A stretch of DNA of 64,000 nt from Paenibacillus catalpae (GCF_900112695.1 NZ_FOMT01000003.1:641870-705869); one strand, 5' to 3'. Shown: positions 41,005-50,421, numbered from the stretch's first letter. The notes: generated by a model not told the origin, from the sequence alone. Program-made: numbers and translations.

Positions 41005-41862
41005 ATGGTAGAGCTATATACGCAGTATAAAAATCTGTTGTTCCGTCTCGCATACGAGCTGACAGGTTCAGCGGCCGATGCGGAAGATGCGGTTCAGGAT
41101 GTGTTCGTCAAGGTACAGAAGGTTAGTGCGGAACGATTAAAGGAGCCTAAAGCTTATCTGTGCAAAATGATGACCAATCATTGTATCGACCTGCTCCGTT
41201 CCGCACGCAAGCGCCGGGAGCTTTATATCGGTCCATGGCTTCCAGAACCGGTATACGAGAGCAGCTTCGAGGACGCCGAGCATCATGATACCCTTTCTTA
41301 TGCGATGCTGGTTCTGCTTGAGAGGCTAACGCCTGCGGAACGGGCTGTCTTCGTATTGCGCGAAGCACTTTGCTTTGATTATCCCGCTATTGCCGAGCTG
41401 ATCGACAAAAGCGAGATGAACTGCCGCAAGCTTATGAGCAGGGCTAAAGCAAAGATGGGAATCGCAGAAGAGGAACTGCACAACCGGGGCAGGATCCGGC
41501 AGCAATGGCTGGAGCTGTTTGTTCAAGCATTGTCGCATGGCGAGGCGGAAGCTGTGCTATCTTTGCTTCATGAGGATGTGGTGCTTCTCTCTGACGGCGG
41601 CGGCAAAGTTCATGCAGCTATCCGGCCGATTGTGTCTTCCGGACGTGTGGCTCAGTTCCTTCTTGGCATTATTCGCAAAGCTCAGCACGAAGAGGGATTA
41701 TCTGTGGAGTTTGCTGCACTGGGCGGCGGCACGGCTATTCTTGTCCGGCAAGGCGGCCATGTAACAACTGCGGTTTTTTTATCGATGAAGCAAGACAAGA
41801 TTCAGGAAATTTATTTGGTCGTGAATCCGGAGAAGCTTATCAGGTTACAGGAACATTCGTAA
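41005..41862 (+). CDS. ECF41-family sigma factor with SnoaL-like C-terminus (SigJ-like)
   Basis: 285 residues. Sigma region 2 (LFRLAYELTGSAADAEDAVQDVFVKVQ) and region 4 (LTPAERAVFVLREALCFDYPAIAELIDKSEMNCRKLMSRAKAKM) fill the first ~155 residues. The C-terminal ~110 residues are a SnoaL-like domain with the ECF41 motifs LSDGGGKVHAA and VVNPEKL. In this family the C-terminal domain replaces a separate anti-sigma factor. The promoter upstream of the operon suits its own specificity, so it is probably self-activating. Confidence 0.9.
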   Translation: MVELYTQYKNLLFRLAYELTGSAADAEDAVQDVFVKVQKVSAERLKEPKAYLCKMMTNHCIDLLRSARKRRELYIGPWLPEPVYESSFEDAEHHDTLSYAMLVLLERLTPAERAVFVLREALCFDYPAIAELIDKSEMNCRKLMSRAKAKMGIAEEELHNRGRIRQQWLELFVQALSHGEAEAVLSLLHEDVVLLSDGGGKVHAAIRPIVSSGRVAQFLLGIIRKAQHEEGLSVEFAALGGGTAILVRQGGHVTTAVFLSMKQDKIQEIYLVVNPEKLIRLQEHS

Positions 41863-41931
41863 TCATTTGGATTTTGATGCCTCTTGGCGAATTATGCTGG
41901 AGGATGAGGATGAAGAATAACGGCAGCACAA

Positions 41932-41963
41932 AAAAACACGCCCGTTTCCGGGCGTGTTTTTTT
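41932..41963. terminator. Bidirectional terminator after the ECF gene and the Gfo/Idh gene
   Basis: AAAACACGCCCG / CGGGCGTGTTTT with a TTTC loop and T tails on both sides. Confidence 0.85.
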
Positions 41964-41966
41964 GTA

Positions 41967-43067
41967 TTATTTCGCAACCTTTTCGCGGTTGAGATAAACG
42001 GTTTCACCTGTGCGGGCGGATTCGTAAATCGCTTCCAAAATCTCCGTTACAACAAGTGCTTGCTCGGCTTTAACAACCAGATCCGTATCATTCAGGATCG
42101 CGTTGATCCAAGCCGCGCATTCAACATCGATATCGCGTTCCGATGCGCCGTCGTAGAAGGCTACGCCGCCAGCGGAGAGGTCAACTTCTTTCACGAACAA
42201 GCGGCTGTTTTCTTCGCCATTGATGCGGAGGCCGTTCTTCATGTCTGCTCCGCCTTCTGTACCGCAAAGCGTACATTTTGCTTCATCAATGTCCAGCGTA
42301 TTCAGAGCCCAGCTTGCTTCAAGCGTGATCGTTGCGCCGTTCTCCATCTTAATGAATCCTACAGCTGAATCTTCAACCGTAAACTTGGCAGGATCCCATG
42401 GGCCCCAAGCGTTAGCGGCATTTTCTTTGGAACCAAGCTTGTGGAATACAGAGCCTGTAACGGATACCGGCTTGTAGTTATCCATCATCCAAAGCGTCAA
42501 ATCAAGAGCGTGAGTACCGATATCGATGAGCGGTCCGCCACCTTGTTTCTCTTCGTCAAGGAATACGCCCCAAGTTGGAACTGCGCGGCGACGAATCGCA
42601 TGTGCGCGTGCATAGTAGATTTCGCCAAGATCGCCTTGCTCGCATACTTTTTTCAGATATTGGCTGTCCGGACGGAAACGGTTATTGTAACCGATCGTCA
42701 GCTTTTTGCCGGTACGTTTGGCAGCATCCAGCATTGCTCTTGCTTCAGACGCCGTTTTAGCCATTGGCTTCTCGCACATAACATGCTTGCCGGCTTCCAG
42801 CGAGTCAATCGTAATAAAGGAATGGGAATCGTTTGGCGTTAATACATGCACGACATCGATAGACGGGTCTGCAATCAGCTCGCGGTAGTCCGAATATACT
42901 TTCGAGCCTTCTGTGCCGTATTTTTGCTGTGCTTCTGCAGCGCGTTCTTCCACGATGTCACAGAAAGCAACGATTTCTACATTCTTGTTTTTGCTAAGTG
43001 CAGGGAGATGTTTGCCATTGGCGATACCGCCGCAACCGATGATACCAATCTTCAATAATTTACTCAT
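41967..43067 (-). CDS. Gfo/Idh/MocA-family oxidoreductase 1
   Basis: 366 residues. N-terminal Rossmann domain (KIGIIGCGGIANGKHLPAL), the characteristic HVMCEKPMAKTASEARAML strand-helix with the EKP motif, then the C-terminal sheet domain with GGPLIDIGTHALDLTLWMM. It uses NAD(P) to oxidise or reduce a sugar, inositol or related polyol. It is divergent from a second family member and an AraC regulator. AGGCTGGACATG at the start gives a usable ribosome site. The substrate is unknown. Confidence 0.88.
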   Translation of the reverse strand: MSKLLKIGIIGCGGIANGKHLPALSKNKNVEIVAFCDIVEERAAEAQQKYGTEGSKVYSDYRELIADPSIDVVHVLTPNDSHSFITIDSLEAGKHVMCEKPMAKTASEARAMLDAAKRTGKKLTIGYNNRFRPDSQYLKKVCEQGDLGEIYYARAHAIRRRAVPTWGVFLDEEKQGGGPLIDIGTHALDLTLWMMDNYKPVSVTGSVFHKLGSKENAANAWGPWDPAKFTVEDSAVGFIKMENGATITLEASWALNTLDIDEAKCTLCGTEGGADMKNGLRINGEENSRLFVKEVDLSAGGVAFYDGASERDIDVECAAWINAILNDTDLVVKAEQALVVTEILEAIYESARTGETVYLNREKVAK

Positions 43068-43288
43068 GTCCAGCCTCCGTTATAAGTAAAATATGTTTAT
43101 GCCATTACTATAGGTTTGACCGATATTTGGAGTCAATAAGTCTGAAGAAATGTTCTTGTCTGTGTCGTTAAATTGTAGTCAGAATGTCTTTATGTTCTAG
43201 TTTTCCTTTAGGGAATGGTATGCTAACTTAGAATAAAGTCGCAAATATGAAGTGGTTGCAAATAATTGATCTGAGGAGTGGACGTTAT

Positions 43289-44281
43289 ATGATTAGAGTC
43301 GCAATGTTAAGCTATTGGCATGTTCATGCATGGGATTATACGAGAGAGGCGCAAGCGCATCCGGCTACGGAAATCGTAGCGGTATGGGATGAAATTCCGG
43401 CAAGAGGAGAAGAAGCTGCAAGCAAGTTAGGCGTACCTTTTATCTCGGATCTGGACCAATTGCTTGCAAGAGAAGATATTGACGGTGTCATTGTAGATAC
43501 ACCAACCAACATCCACCGCGATGTTATGGTGAAGGCGGCACAAGCCGGCAAGCATATCTTTACAGAAAAAGTGTTGGCGCTTACAACAAAAGAAGTAAAT
43601 GAGATTGTAAATGCTGTTGAGGAAGCAGGCGTGAAGCTGACGGTTTCGCTGCCAAGACTAAATGATTGGTATACAGCATCTATTGAGAAGGTTCTTGAAT
43701 CAGGCGATCTTGGAAAGGTAACGATGGTCCGTGTCCGCTTGTCACATAACGGCGCAACTGCCGGCTGGCTTCCGGAGCATTTCTACAGCCTTGAAGAATG
43801 CGGAGGCGGAGCACTGATCGATCTGGGCTGCCACCCGATGTATTTGACAAGACTGTTCCTGGGCGAATTGCCCGTTCAGGTTCAAGCTTCATATGGCTAT
43901 GTAACCGGCAAAGACGTAGAGGACAACGCGATCTCAGTGCTGACTACGGGAAGCGGGGCAATTGGCATCGTAGAAGCAGGATTTGTTAACGCGCATTCCC
44001 CATTCACCATTGAAATTCATGGTACGGAAGGCTCGCTGCTGTACGGTACGCCGGATGCCAAAGTTCTGGTTCGCAGCAATAAGAACGGCGAGTCAGAGTG
44101 GACTGAAGCGGGGCAGGAAAGCGGCCGTATCAAAGCATTCGAGCAATGGGCGGACCACATTCAAAATGGCACAACAGCGGTAGACAATATCCGTATGGCG
44201 CAAGAGCTTACGATGCTGATGGAAGCTTCCAACCGCTCCGTTGCTGAGAAGCGGGCTGTACGTCTTGAAGAAATCCGCTAA
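43289..44281 (+). CDS. Gfo/Idh/MocA-family oxidoreductase 2
   Basis: 330 residues from the ATG at 43289 with GAGGAGTGG upstream. The nucleotide-binding opening is unusual: RVAMLSYWHVHAWDYTREA replaces the normal G-x-G-x-x-G, so cofactor binding may differ. The HIFTEKVLALTTKEVNEIV block keeps E-K but has Val for Pro. GGGALIDLGCHPMYLTRLFLG in the C-terminal domain is typical. It lies 13 bases before the AraC gene, probably one operon. Confidence 0.85.
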   Translation: MIRVAMLSYWHVHAWDYTREAQAHPATEIVAVWDEIPARGEEAASKLGVPFISDLDQLLAREDIDGVIVDTPTNIHRDVMVKAAQAGKHIFTEKVLALTTKEVNEIVNAVEEAGVKLTVSLPRLNDWYTASIEKVLESGDLGKVTMVRVRLSHNGATAGWLPEHFYSLEECGGGALIDLGCHPMYLTRLFLGELPVQVQASYGYVTGKDVEDNAISVLTTGSGAIGIVEAGFVNAHSPFTIEIHGTEGSLLYGTPDAKVLVRSNKNGESEWTEAGQESGRIKAFEQWADHIQNGTTAVDNIRMAQELTMLMEASNRSVAEKRAVRLEEIR

Positions 44282-44294
44282 TAAGGTGGCCGGC

Positions 44295-45278
44295 ATGGAA
44301 GAACGGGAGCTTAACGTGGAGCCCGACAGCAAGGTGAGTGTAAGACCGTATCCATATGCCGTTATGAAAGAAAAGATGGACGCGCTTGAACGGCTTGATC
44401 TGCATTTCAGGTGGGGCCGTTACGGAATCCGGGTCTTGAAATGGCATCTGACCAGTTTTAAGCCCGGACAGCTTATTAAATTCCATAAGCATTCGGAGTT
44501 TGAATTTCATTTTGTCCCCCGCGGCAAAGGAACCGTTACGCTGATCGACCATATTTATAAGCTAAACAGCGGGATGTTCTATTTAACCGGCCCGGGAGTT
44601 GTGCATCAGCAAACAGCGGATTCCAGGTCCGGGATGGAAGAGTTATGTCTTCATGTGGATATTACTCGCCTTCCGGAAGAAGAGGGTGCGGAAGAATGGG
44701 GAGCGGAGTGGGAGAATAAGGAGTCGGAAGCCTGCATGCAGGCTCTGAACGATTTTCCGCTTCGCCCGTTCATGGATCAGCATGATGCCATGTCCTGTTT
44801 CCTTCAGGCCTATTTAGCTTGGCGGTCCGGAGAGCTTGGCGCGTATACGACCATTCGGCAGTCGCTTATTCAAATTCTGCTCCGCGCAGCCAAAGCGACT
44901 GTAGACCGGGAAGGGCAGCAGATGCTTCCGTCACGGGATATCCAGGCGCATCGCTTCGAGATGGCGCAGCAATACATTTACGACAATTATGCAAGACCGC
45001 TTACGCTGCAGGAGGTTGCGGACCGTATCCAGATCAGCACCAGACAGCTGCAGCGCGTATTCCACCGTTATGGGGTCAGTTCATTCACCAGTTATTTGGA
45101 GGACTTCCGGCTTCAGCGCATTTGCGAGGAGCTTGTTGAGACCTCTAACACGGTTGAATCCATTGCGGTGAACCATGGCTTTACGAATACCAACTATTTG
45201 TTCCAGGTCTTCAAACGGAAGATGGGGATGACACCGCTGGCTTACCGCCAGAGCCGTCAATCCACGATGACGGAATAA
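44295..45278 (+). CDS. AraC-family transcriptional regulator
   Basis: 327 residues from the ATG at 44295 with AAGGTGG upstream. An N-terminal cupin (KFHKHSEFEFHFVPRGKGTVTL...GVVHQQ) is followed by a C-terminal double helix-turn-helix (LQEVADRIQISTRQLQRVFHRYG and SIAVNHGFTNTNYLFQVFKRKMGMTPLAYRQ). It probably regulates the adjacent oxidoreductase genes in response to their substrate. A strong terminator follows. Confidence 0.88.
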   Translation: MEERELNVEPDSKVSVRPYPYAVMKEKMDALERLDLHFRWGRYGIRVLKWHLTSFKPGQLIKFHKHSEFEFHFVPRGKGTVTLIDHIYKLNSGMFYLTGPGVVHQQTADSRSGMEELCLHVDITRLPEEEGAEEWGAEWENKESEACMQALNDFPLRPFMDQHDAMSCFLQAYLAWRSGELGAYTTIRQSLIQILLRAAKATVDREGQQMLPSRDIQAHRFEMAQQYIYDNYARPLTLQEVADRIQISTRQLQRVFHRYGVSSFTSYLEDFRLQRICEELVETSNTVESIAVNHGFTNTNYLFQVFKRKMGMTPLAYRQSRQSTMTE

Positions 45279-45299
45279 GAGTGAAGAAGTACCGACGAG

Positions 45300-45352
45300 G
45301 GAGAATGCCGTAAGCGTCCAGTTCAATCGACGCAGCGGCGTTCTCCTTTTTG
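45300..45352 (+). terminator. Intrinsic terminator after the AraC gene
   Basis: GGAGAATGCCG..GCGTC / GACGC..GGCGTTCTCC with internal loops, then TTTTT. Confidence 0.8.
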
Positions 45353-45399
45353 TTGCCCGATAGAGACCATCCCGCGCTGAAGCAGCCCTGAGCGGGGAG

Positions 45400-45438
45400 G
45401 CATGCTCTACCCAGGGAGGCGAAGCCGTTTACGCTTGT
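45400..45438 (-). repeat. REP-like element, copy 1
   Basis: Read on the minus strand: AAGCGTAAACGGCT, 17 GC-rich bases, GCATGC. A second copy of this pattern occurs at 60695-60736. Sixteen bases (ACAAGCGTAAACGGCT) are identical. Confidence 0.5.
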
Positions 45439-45479
45439 GTTATACTAAACAAAGTAAAGTGACTTCGTAAGGAAACAAG

Positions 45480-46829
45480 GTGAACAACTTGAATGACAGA
45501 GTGGTAATGCCCGTGTGGATGCTGGGCTTGTTTGTCGTTGTCATGAATACGACAATGTTTAACGTCTCAGTGCCAAGTATTATTACGGATCTAAGGATTT
45601 CATCCGATCTCGGATCATGGATTGTATCAAGCTACTCAATTGGTTATGCACTATCAACCGTGATCTACAGCCGTTTGTCGGACATTGCTCCAATTCGCAG
45701 GCTGGTTGCGATTGGGCTTCTCATACTAGGGCTTTCATCGGTGCTTGGTATCTTCGCCCATCATTTCGCTCTCTTGCTGACAGCAAGAATACTGCAATCG
45801 GCTGGAGCCGGCGCGATGGCCGGGCTTGGTCTTGTTCTGGCAAGCCGATATATCCCGATCGAGAGAAGAGGTAAGGCCATTTCGATGATAGCGGCCGGCA
45901 GCGCGATGGCGTTTGGGCTAGGCCCGATTGTTGGCGGTGTGATCAGCGAATACTTTGGATGGAATGGTCTGTTTGTCGTCACTTGCCTCGTACTCGTCAT
46001 CCTTCCGATACTGCTGAAGCTGCTGCCGAAGGAAAATCCGAAGCCGGCAAAGTTTGATTATTTCGGTGCGGCATGGACCGTTATCAACGCAACGACTTTA
46101 TTAATTGCAGTGACGCAGCAATCTTTGATCTGGTTTGTGGCGAGTATCGTTACGATCGCTTTGCATGTGCTGCATATTCGCAAAGCGAAAGGCGAAGGGA
46201 CCTTCGTTAATCCGGAAGTATTCCGTCAGCCCGGATATAACCGGCTGCTAGTTGTCGGGTTCTGTCTGCTGATTATCAACTTGGGCAATTTGTTCCTGAT
46301 GCCGCTTGTGCTGGCGAATTTATTCCACAAATCGGAGATGATGATTGGCTTCCTGATCGCTCCGGGTGCAATCCTATCGGCTATGCTGACACCGTTTGTC
46401 GGGCGATGGCTTGACCGGTACGGCAATGTCCGGTTCCTGTTCATCGGGACGGCCGTCTTGATGGTTGTGATGGCTTTGTTTATGACGGCACTAGGCAACT
46501 CGCCATTTATCATCATGTGTGGCTATCTGCTGTTCTCGCCAGCCTTTTCGGCAACGCTGGCTTCGCTTAATAATCAGACCTCCAGCATTTTGCCAAAGCA
46601 TCTGATTGGTTCCGGGATGGGAATGATGCAGCTTTTTCAGTTTTTCGGAGGATCGTTGTCCGTGGCGATCTGCGGATTGCTGCTTCATAAGATGAGAAAT
46701 ATTTCTCTTGAGCACGCGTATAACCATGTGTACCAGCTGCTCTTCCTCTGTCCGGTAATTGCGATTGTCATGCTCGGTTGGTATTACTCATCCTATCGAA
46801 AAAAAGTACAGGCGCAAAATCTTATATAA
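45480..46829 (+). CDS. MFS transporter, DHA2-like drug efflux type
   Basis: 449 residues; GTG start at 45480 behind AAGGAAAC, with a TTG at 45489 behind AAGGTGA as alternative. It has about 13-14 hydrophobic segments. The opening VVMNTTMFNVSVPSIITDLRISSDLGSWIVSSYSIGYALSTVIYSRLSD and motif C-like GLGPIVGGVISEYFGWNGLF match TetL/EmrB-type multidrug exporters. No regulator is adjacent apart from the upstream AraC gene behind a terminator; TATACT lies 24 bases upstream. Confidence 0.86.
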   Translation: MNNLNDRVVMPVWMLGLFVVVMNTTMFNVSVPSIITDLRISSDLGSWIVSSYSIGYALSTVIYSRLSDIAPIRRLVAIGLLILGLSSVLGIFAHHFALLLTARILQSAGAGAMAGLGLVLASRYIPIERRGKAISMIAAGSAMAFGLGPIVGGVISEYFGWNGLFVVTCLVLVILPILLKLLPKENPKPAKFDYFGAAWTVINATTLLIAVTQQSLIWFVASIVTIALHVLHIRKAKGEGTFVNPEVFRQPGYNRLLVVGFCLLIINLGNLFLMPLVLANLFHKSEMMIGFLIAPGAILSAMLTPFVGRWLDRYGNVRFLFIGTAVLMVVMALFMTALGNSPFIIMCGYLLFSPAFSATLASLNNQTSSILPKHLIGSGMGMMQLFQFFGGSLSVAICGLLLHKMRNISLEHAYNHVYQLLFLCPVIAIVMLGWYYSSYRKKVQAQNLI

Positions 46830-46868
46830 GGTAGTTCCTATTACCCGGGTAATGAAGGAAAGCATAAC

Positions 46869-46901
46869 AAAGGACGCAGCTGTCAGAGCTGCGTCCTTTG
46901 T
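46869..46901. terminator. Bidirectional terminator between the MFS gene and udk
   Basis: AAAGGACGCAGCT / AGCTGCGTCCTTT with a 5-base loop between convergent genes. Confidence 0.85.
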
Positions 46902-46904
46902 TGT

Positions 46905-47513
46905 CTAAAAATATTTCTCCATCAATATGGATAACATCTGGATGCCAACTTCATTTTGCCCGCCTTCGGGAATGATAATGTCAGCGTACTTCTTGGACGG
47001 TTCAATAAATGCTTCGTGCATCGGCTTAACCGTCTTAAGGTACTGGTCGTGAATGGATTGAATCGAGCGGCCGCGCTCTTCAATATCCCTAAGCACCCGG
47101 CGCAAAATCCGCACATCGGGATCCGTGTCCACGAATACCTTAATGTCGAGCATCGCGCGCAAATTCTCGTCGGACAGAACATGAAGTCCTTCAATAACGA
47201 CAATATTGCAAGCTTTAAGCTCCACGGTCTTTTCCTTGAAGCGGGAGTGGGAGGTGAAATCATAGACAGGTGCCTGAGCGGCTTCTCCGGATTTCAGCTG
47301 TTTCAAATGTTCGATCAATAAATCATTGTCGAATACAAGCGGATGATCATAATTTAGTCCTTCACGCTCCGCGAGCGTCAAATGGGGATGATCCTTGTAA
47401 TAATTATCCTGCGAGATGAAGGTTACCTTCTCTGCGCCAAGACGTTCAATAACCGAACGCGCCACCGAGGTTTTCCCTGAGCCGGTGCCGCCGGCGATAC
47501 CAATAATAAGCAT
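46905..47513 (-). CDS. udk: Uridine kinase
   Basis: 202 residues. P-loop GIAGGTGSGKTSVA, then FISQDNYYKDHPHLTLAEREGLNYDHPLVFDNDLLIEHLK, VYDFTSHSR and VIEGLHVL, all standard Udk features. It phosphorylates uridine and cytidine in pyrimidine salvage. The C-terminus (YADIIIPEGGQNEVGIQMLSILM) is complete. A GGGGGC lies before the ATG. It is 53 bases downstream of the FGGY kinase gene, on the same strand, with no terminator between them. Confidence 0.92.
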   Translation of the reverse strand: MLIIGIAGGTGSGKTSVARSVIERLGAEKVTFISQDNYYKDHPHLTLAEREGLNYDHPLVFDNDLLIEHLKQLKSGEAAQAPVYDFTSHSRFKEKTVELKACNIVVIEGLHVLSDENLRAMLDIKVFVDTDPDVRILRRVLRDIEERGRSIQSIHDQYLKTVKPMHEAFIEPSKKYADIIIPEGGQNEVGIQMLSILMEKYF

Positions 47514-47565
47514 AGTTGTTCTTAAAGCCCCCTAATGTATTAAGCCCATCAATTCAAGTATTGTA

Positions 47566-49188
47566 TCACAGCGAAGCGCGAAAAACATCTGTCCGGCCGC
47601 GGTGCTTATTCAGAATCCCAAATGCTTTTTTATTCCGGATGTACAAGGACTTGAATACTTCAAAGTACGTATCGTAGGTTGCTTTATTTTCCCGATTTGG
47701 TTCGTAGGCAGCACGAACTTTAATTAAAGTCTTCGCTTCATCTATGCCGGGAATCAAGCTTAGTCCCACAGCTGCAGTAACGGCTGCCCCGATAGCTCCT
47801 GCATTTTGCGGACTGTCGACCGTCTCGATCGTCCGCCCGAGAATATCCGCGAGAATCTGACAGGTGAGAGGGGCAAGAGCGCCGCCTCCAACAAAACGGA
47901 TCGCCTCGGAGGTTTTGACCTTCCGCTCCTGCGATTCCAGCTGCCACCTCAGATGATAGCAAATGCCCTCCAGTACGGCATGAATCAGCTCGGTTTTCCC
48001 CGTTTCAATACTGATGTTGAAAAATACCCCCCGCGCATTCGAATCCTCAAACGGACAGCGGTTTCCATGCAGCCAAGGCGTGAAGATGACGCCATTGCTT
48101 CCAGCGGGAACATCCCTGATTGCGTACATCATGTAATCGTATAGGCTGCGATACATCGTTTCCTGAGAATCGGAGATCTGCTTCTTCTCCAGATAGATGC
48201 CGATTTCATCAAGAGCCAGGTGATTTTTGACCCATTCCAGACATTTGCCCGCTGTCTCCAGCTCGCAGAAATAATGATAATGATGCGGCCTTGCGCCAAC
48301 AATCGATGCGATCATGCTGGTTGCATCGATGATCTGCCGTTTAACAACCGTGGATACCCAGCCGGAGGTGCCGAGGTAAATATGGGTATCGCCTTCTTCA
48401 ACGGCACCAGCCCCAACTCCAATGAGAGAGGCATCTCCGCCACCGCCAAACACCGGAGTGCCTTCTGCAAGCTGCAGCTCCATTGAGGCCTCGGCTGTCA
48501 ACAATCCAGCTTTTTCGGTAGACGGGATAACTCTTGGGAAATGATCAAGATGCACGCCAAACATCCGGCACAATTCCTTGCTGAAACGGCCTTTTCGAGC
48601 GTCGAACAGCAAGGTGGCATACGCCGTATCCTCGGTCATGACATATTCGCCCGTACATTTGTACAGGAGATACTCTTTGACATCCAGCCATTTGTGAACG
48701 CGGCGGAAAACTTCAGGCTCATGACGCTGAACCCATTTGTACTTCCAGACGGGATCCTTCACGCTGGCCGGAACGGCGCGAGTAATGGCAAGCGACTTAA
48801 GCAGCTTGAAGACATTAGCCCCCGCCACCTGAATGCCATGCATGATCCCTTTGCGGTGTTCTTCGGAAGCGCGGGTATCCATATAACTCATGGCTTTCCG
48901 GACAGGCTGCCCCTCGTTGTCGACAAGAATCAAGCCCTGCATCTGGGCGCAGAACGATATCCCGCTTATTTGCGCAGCCGGAATAAGGCTGGCTTGCAGC
49001 ACTTTCCCCGTCGTCTCCCGCATGGCGTTCCACCAGTCCGCCGGATCCTGCTCCGCGCCGCCGTTATCTAGAATGGTGAGCTCATAGCTATGCAAAGCGC
49101 TTGCGATAAGCGTGATTGATTCGGCCAGATGATAGAGACATGTCTTGACGCCGGATGTTCCTACATCATAGGTGAGTACGTAACTCAT
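47566..49188 (-). CDS. FGGY-family carbohydrate kinase (xylulokinase-like)
   Basis: 540 residues from the ATG at 49188 (AGGTG upstream). Phosphate-binding opening YVLTYDVGTSGVKTCLYHL; middle ISFCAQMQGLILVDNEGQ and AMSYMDTRA; second ATP domain GGGGDASLIGVGAGAVEEGDTHIYLGTSGW and VGGGALAPLTCQILADILG. It phosphorylates an open-chain sugar or polyol, but the family is broad. It is last in the operon with an aminotransferase, aldolase and transporter, so its substrate is probably the product of the transaminase. Confidence 0.87.
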   Translation of the reverse strand: MSYVLTYDVGTSGVKTCLYHLAESITLIASALHSYELTILDNGGAEQDPADWWNAMRETTGKVLQASLIPAAQISGISFCAQMQGLILVDNEGQPVRKAMSYMDTRASEEHRKGIMHGIQVAGANVFKLLKSLAITRAVPASVKDPVWKYKWVQRHEPEVFRRVHKWLDVKEYLLYKCTGEYVMTEDTAYATLLFDARKGRFSKELCRMFGVHLDHFPRVIPSTEKAGLLTAEASMELQLAEGTPVFGGGGDASLIGVGAGAVEEGDTHIYLGTSGWVSTVVKRQIIDATSMIASIVGARPHHYHYFCELETAGKCLEWVKNHLALDEIGIYLEKKQISDSQETMYRSLYDYMMYAIRDVPAGSNGVIFTPWLHGNRCPFEDSNARGVFFNISIETGKTELIHAVLEGICYHLRWQLESQERKVKTSEAIRFVGGGALAPLTCQILADILGRTIETVDSPQNAGAIGAAVTAAVGLSLIPGIDEAKTLIKVRAAYEPNRENKATYDTYFEVFKSLYIRNKKAFGILNKHRGRTDVFRASL

Positions 49189-49203
49189 CGGTTGCACCTG
49201 CCT

Positions 49204-50421
49204 TTACATAGGCTGATTCTTATCTCCATCCTTGGGGGCCGGAGCCCGTAAGGATGACTCTTGAATGCGAAGCGTTACGGGAAGTAATATGGCGGTTAAA
49301 AGAACAAATAGCAGCATTGGCCAGACGATGGAATCCAAGGCGTCGTTTAATAGCTCAAACAGATAAACAAAAGCAATTCCAGATACCTGACCCATCAGCA
49401 GAATCATGCCCAGCGAGGTACCTTCCTGCACCGGGTAAGCCAGCTCCGAACCATGCTGAAAAAGAATCGGAGCAACGCCCATAATGGTAAAGCCGGCAAG
49501 ACCGGCGATGACGGCTACGGGGAAGGTCTGTTCGGCAAAGGTAAGTCCAAGGTAAGCAGGGATGAGCAAGGTGATGGCCGCGATAAAAAAGGGCGCCCTG
49601 ATCCGGTATTTATCCGATAGGATCGGCAGAACGACGGCGCCTATTATGCCAGCGACAATAAAGACGGCGCCAACAAGTCCGGCTTCCTCGGATGAAAATC
49701 CCCGAGGGGTTAGTATGGTTTCAAGCAGGGTGAGAATCGTGTTGAATATCCCAATCGAGATAAAGCTGATGAATAAGATAAGGAAATAGTTCTTGTTTGT
49801 CATAAGAAGTCTGATGGATTCGAATCGCAAAACCTCTTGATGAGGAGCGGCATGGGTGAGGGGAGCGGGAGGTTTTACCGGCACAAAGGCGGCGGCCAGG
49901 CATGAGGCAGCAATCGCAAAGACCGCAAACCACATGAACAGCTCCGGGATGCCGGCTGCTTTAGCAATGGCAGGAGCAAGAGCCATCGGAACGATAAAGC
50001 CGATATATTGGGCCAGCGTCAAAATGCCGGCTGCCGTGGATCTCTCCTGAAGCGGGAACCAGTCCGAGGCTACTTTGGTTGCGATATTCAGAAGAAACGG
50101 CTGCCCGATAGCCAGGATGAACTGGAAGATCAGGACAAGTGTGAAATCATCCGCAAACAAAGCCCGCAGCAAGCCAAACACGGCTGTTAGACCCGCGCCG
50201 ATCAATAGAGAGGCTTTGTAGCCCCAGCGGTCTATCACCCATGAGGCGGGCAAGGAGAACAAAATAAACATAATCATAAAGCTCATGGAGCATAACGTGA
50301 CAGCCATGCTGCCAACGCCGTAGTACTCCTCGGCAAGACTAGCAATCGGCGCAAGCGACAGCCACATCATTTCGGTCGATACGATGACCGGTACAATCGA
50401 TAAAAGAATGATCCACTTCAT
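49204..50421 (-). CDS. MFS transporter (FLVCR-like group)
   Basis: About 12 hydrophobic segments in ~405 residues: EMMWLSLAPIASLAEEYYGVGSMAVTLCSMSFMIMFILFSLPASWVIDRWGYKASLLIGAGLTAVFG resembles the FLVCR branch. The start is unclear: ATG 50421 and GTG 50424 lack a ribosome site, whereas AAAGGTGG (50460-50453) lies 7 bases before an in-frame ATT at 50445, which would add MKRIDHSV. It follows the aldolase gene by 3 bases from stop to ribosome site. It is the likely importer of the operon's substrate. Confidence 0.85.
   Translation of the reverse strand: MKWIILLSIVPVIVSTEMMWLSLAPIASLAEEYYGVGSMAVTLCSMSFMIMFILFSLPASWVIDRWGYKASLLIGAGLTAVFGLLRALFADDFTLVLIFQFILAIGQPFLLNIATKVASDWFPLQERSTAAGILTLAQYIGFIVPMALAPAIAKAAGIPELFMWFAVFAIAASCLAAAFVPVKPPAPLTHAAPHQEVLRFESIRLLMTNKNYFLILFISFISIGIFNTILTLLETILTPRGFSSEEAGLVGAVFIVAGIIGAVVLPILSDKYRIRAPFFIAAITLLIPAYLGLTFAEQTFPVAVIAGLAGFTIMGVAPILFQHGSELAYPVQEGTSLGMILLMGQVSGIAFVYLFELLNDALDSIVWPMLLFVLLTAILLPVTLRIQESSLRAPAPKDGDKNQPM

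Noticed and set aside
46840..46853. Perfect palindrome ATTACCCGGGTAAT after the MFS gene
   Set aside because: It is too short to be a terminator, the real terminator follows at 46869, and no promoter lies here.
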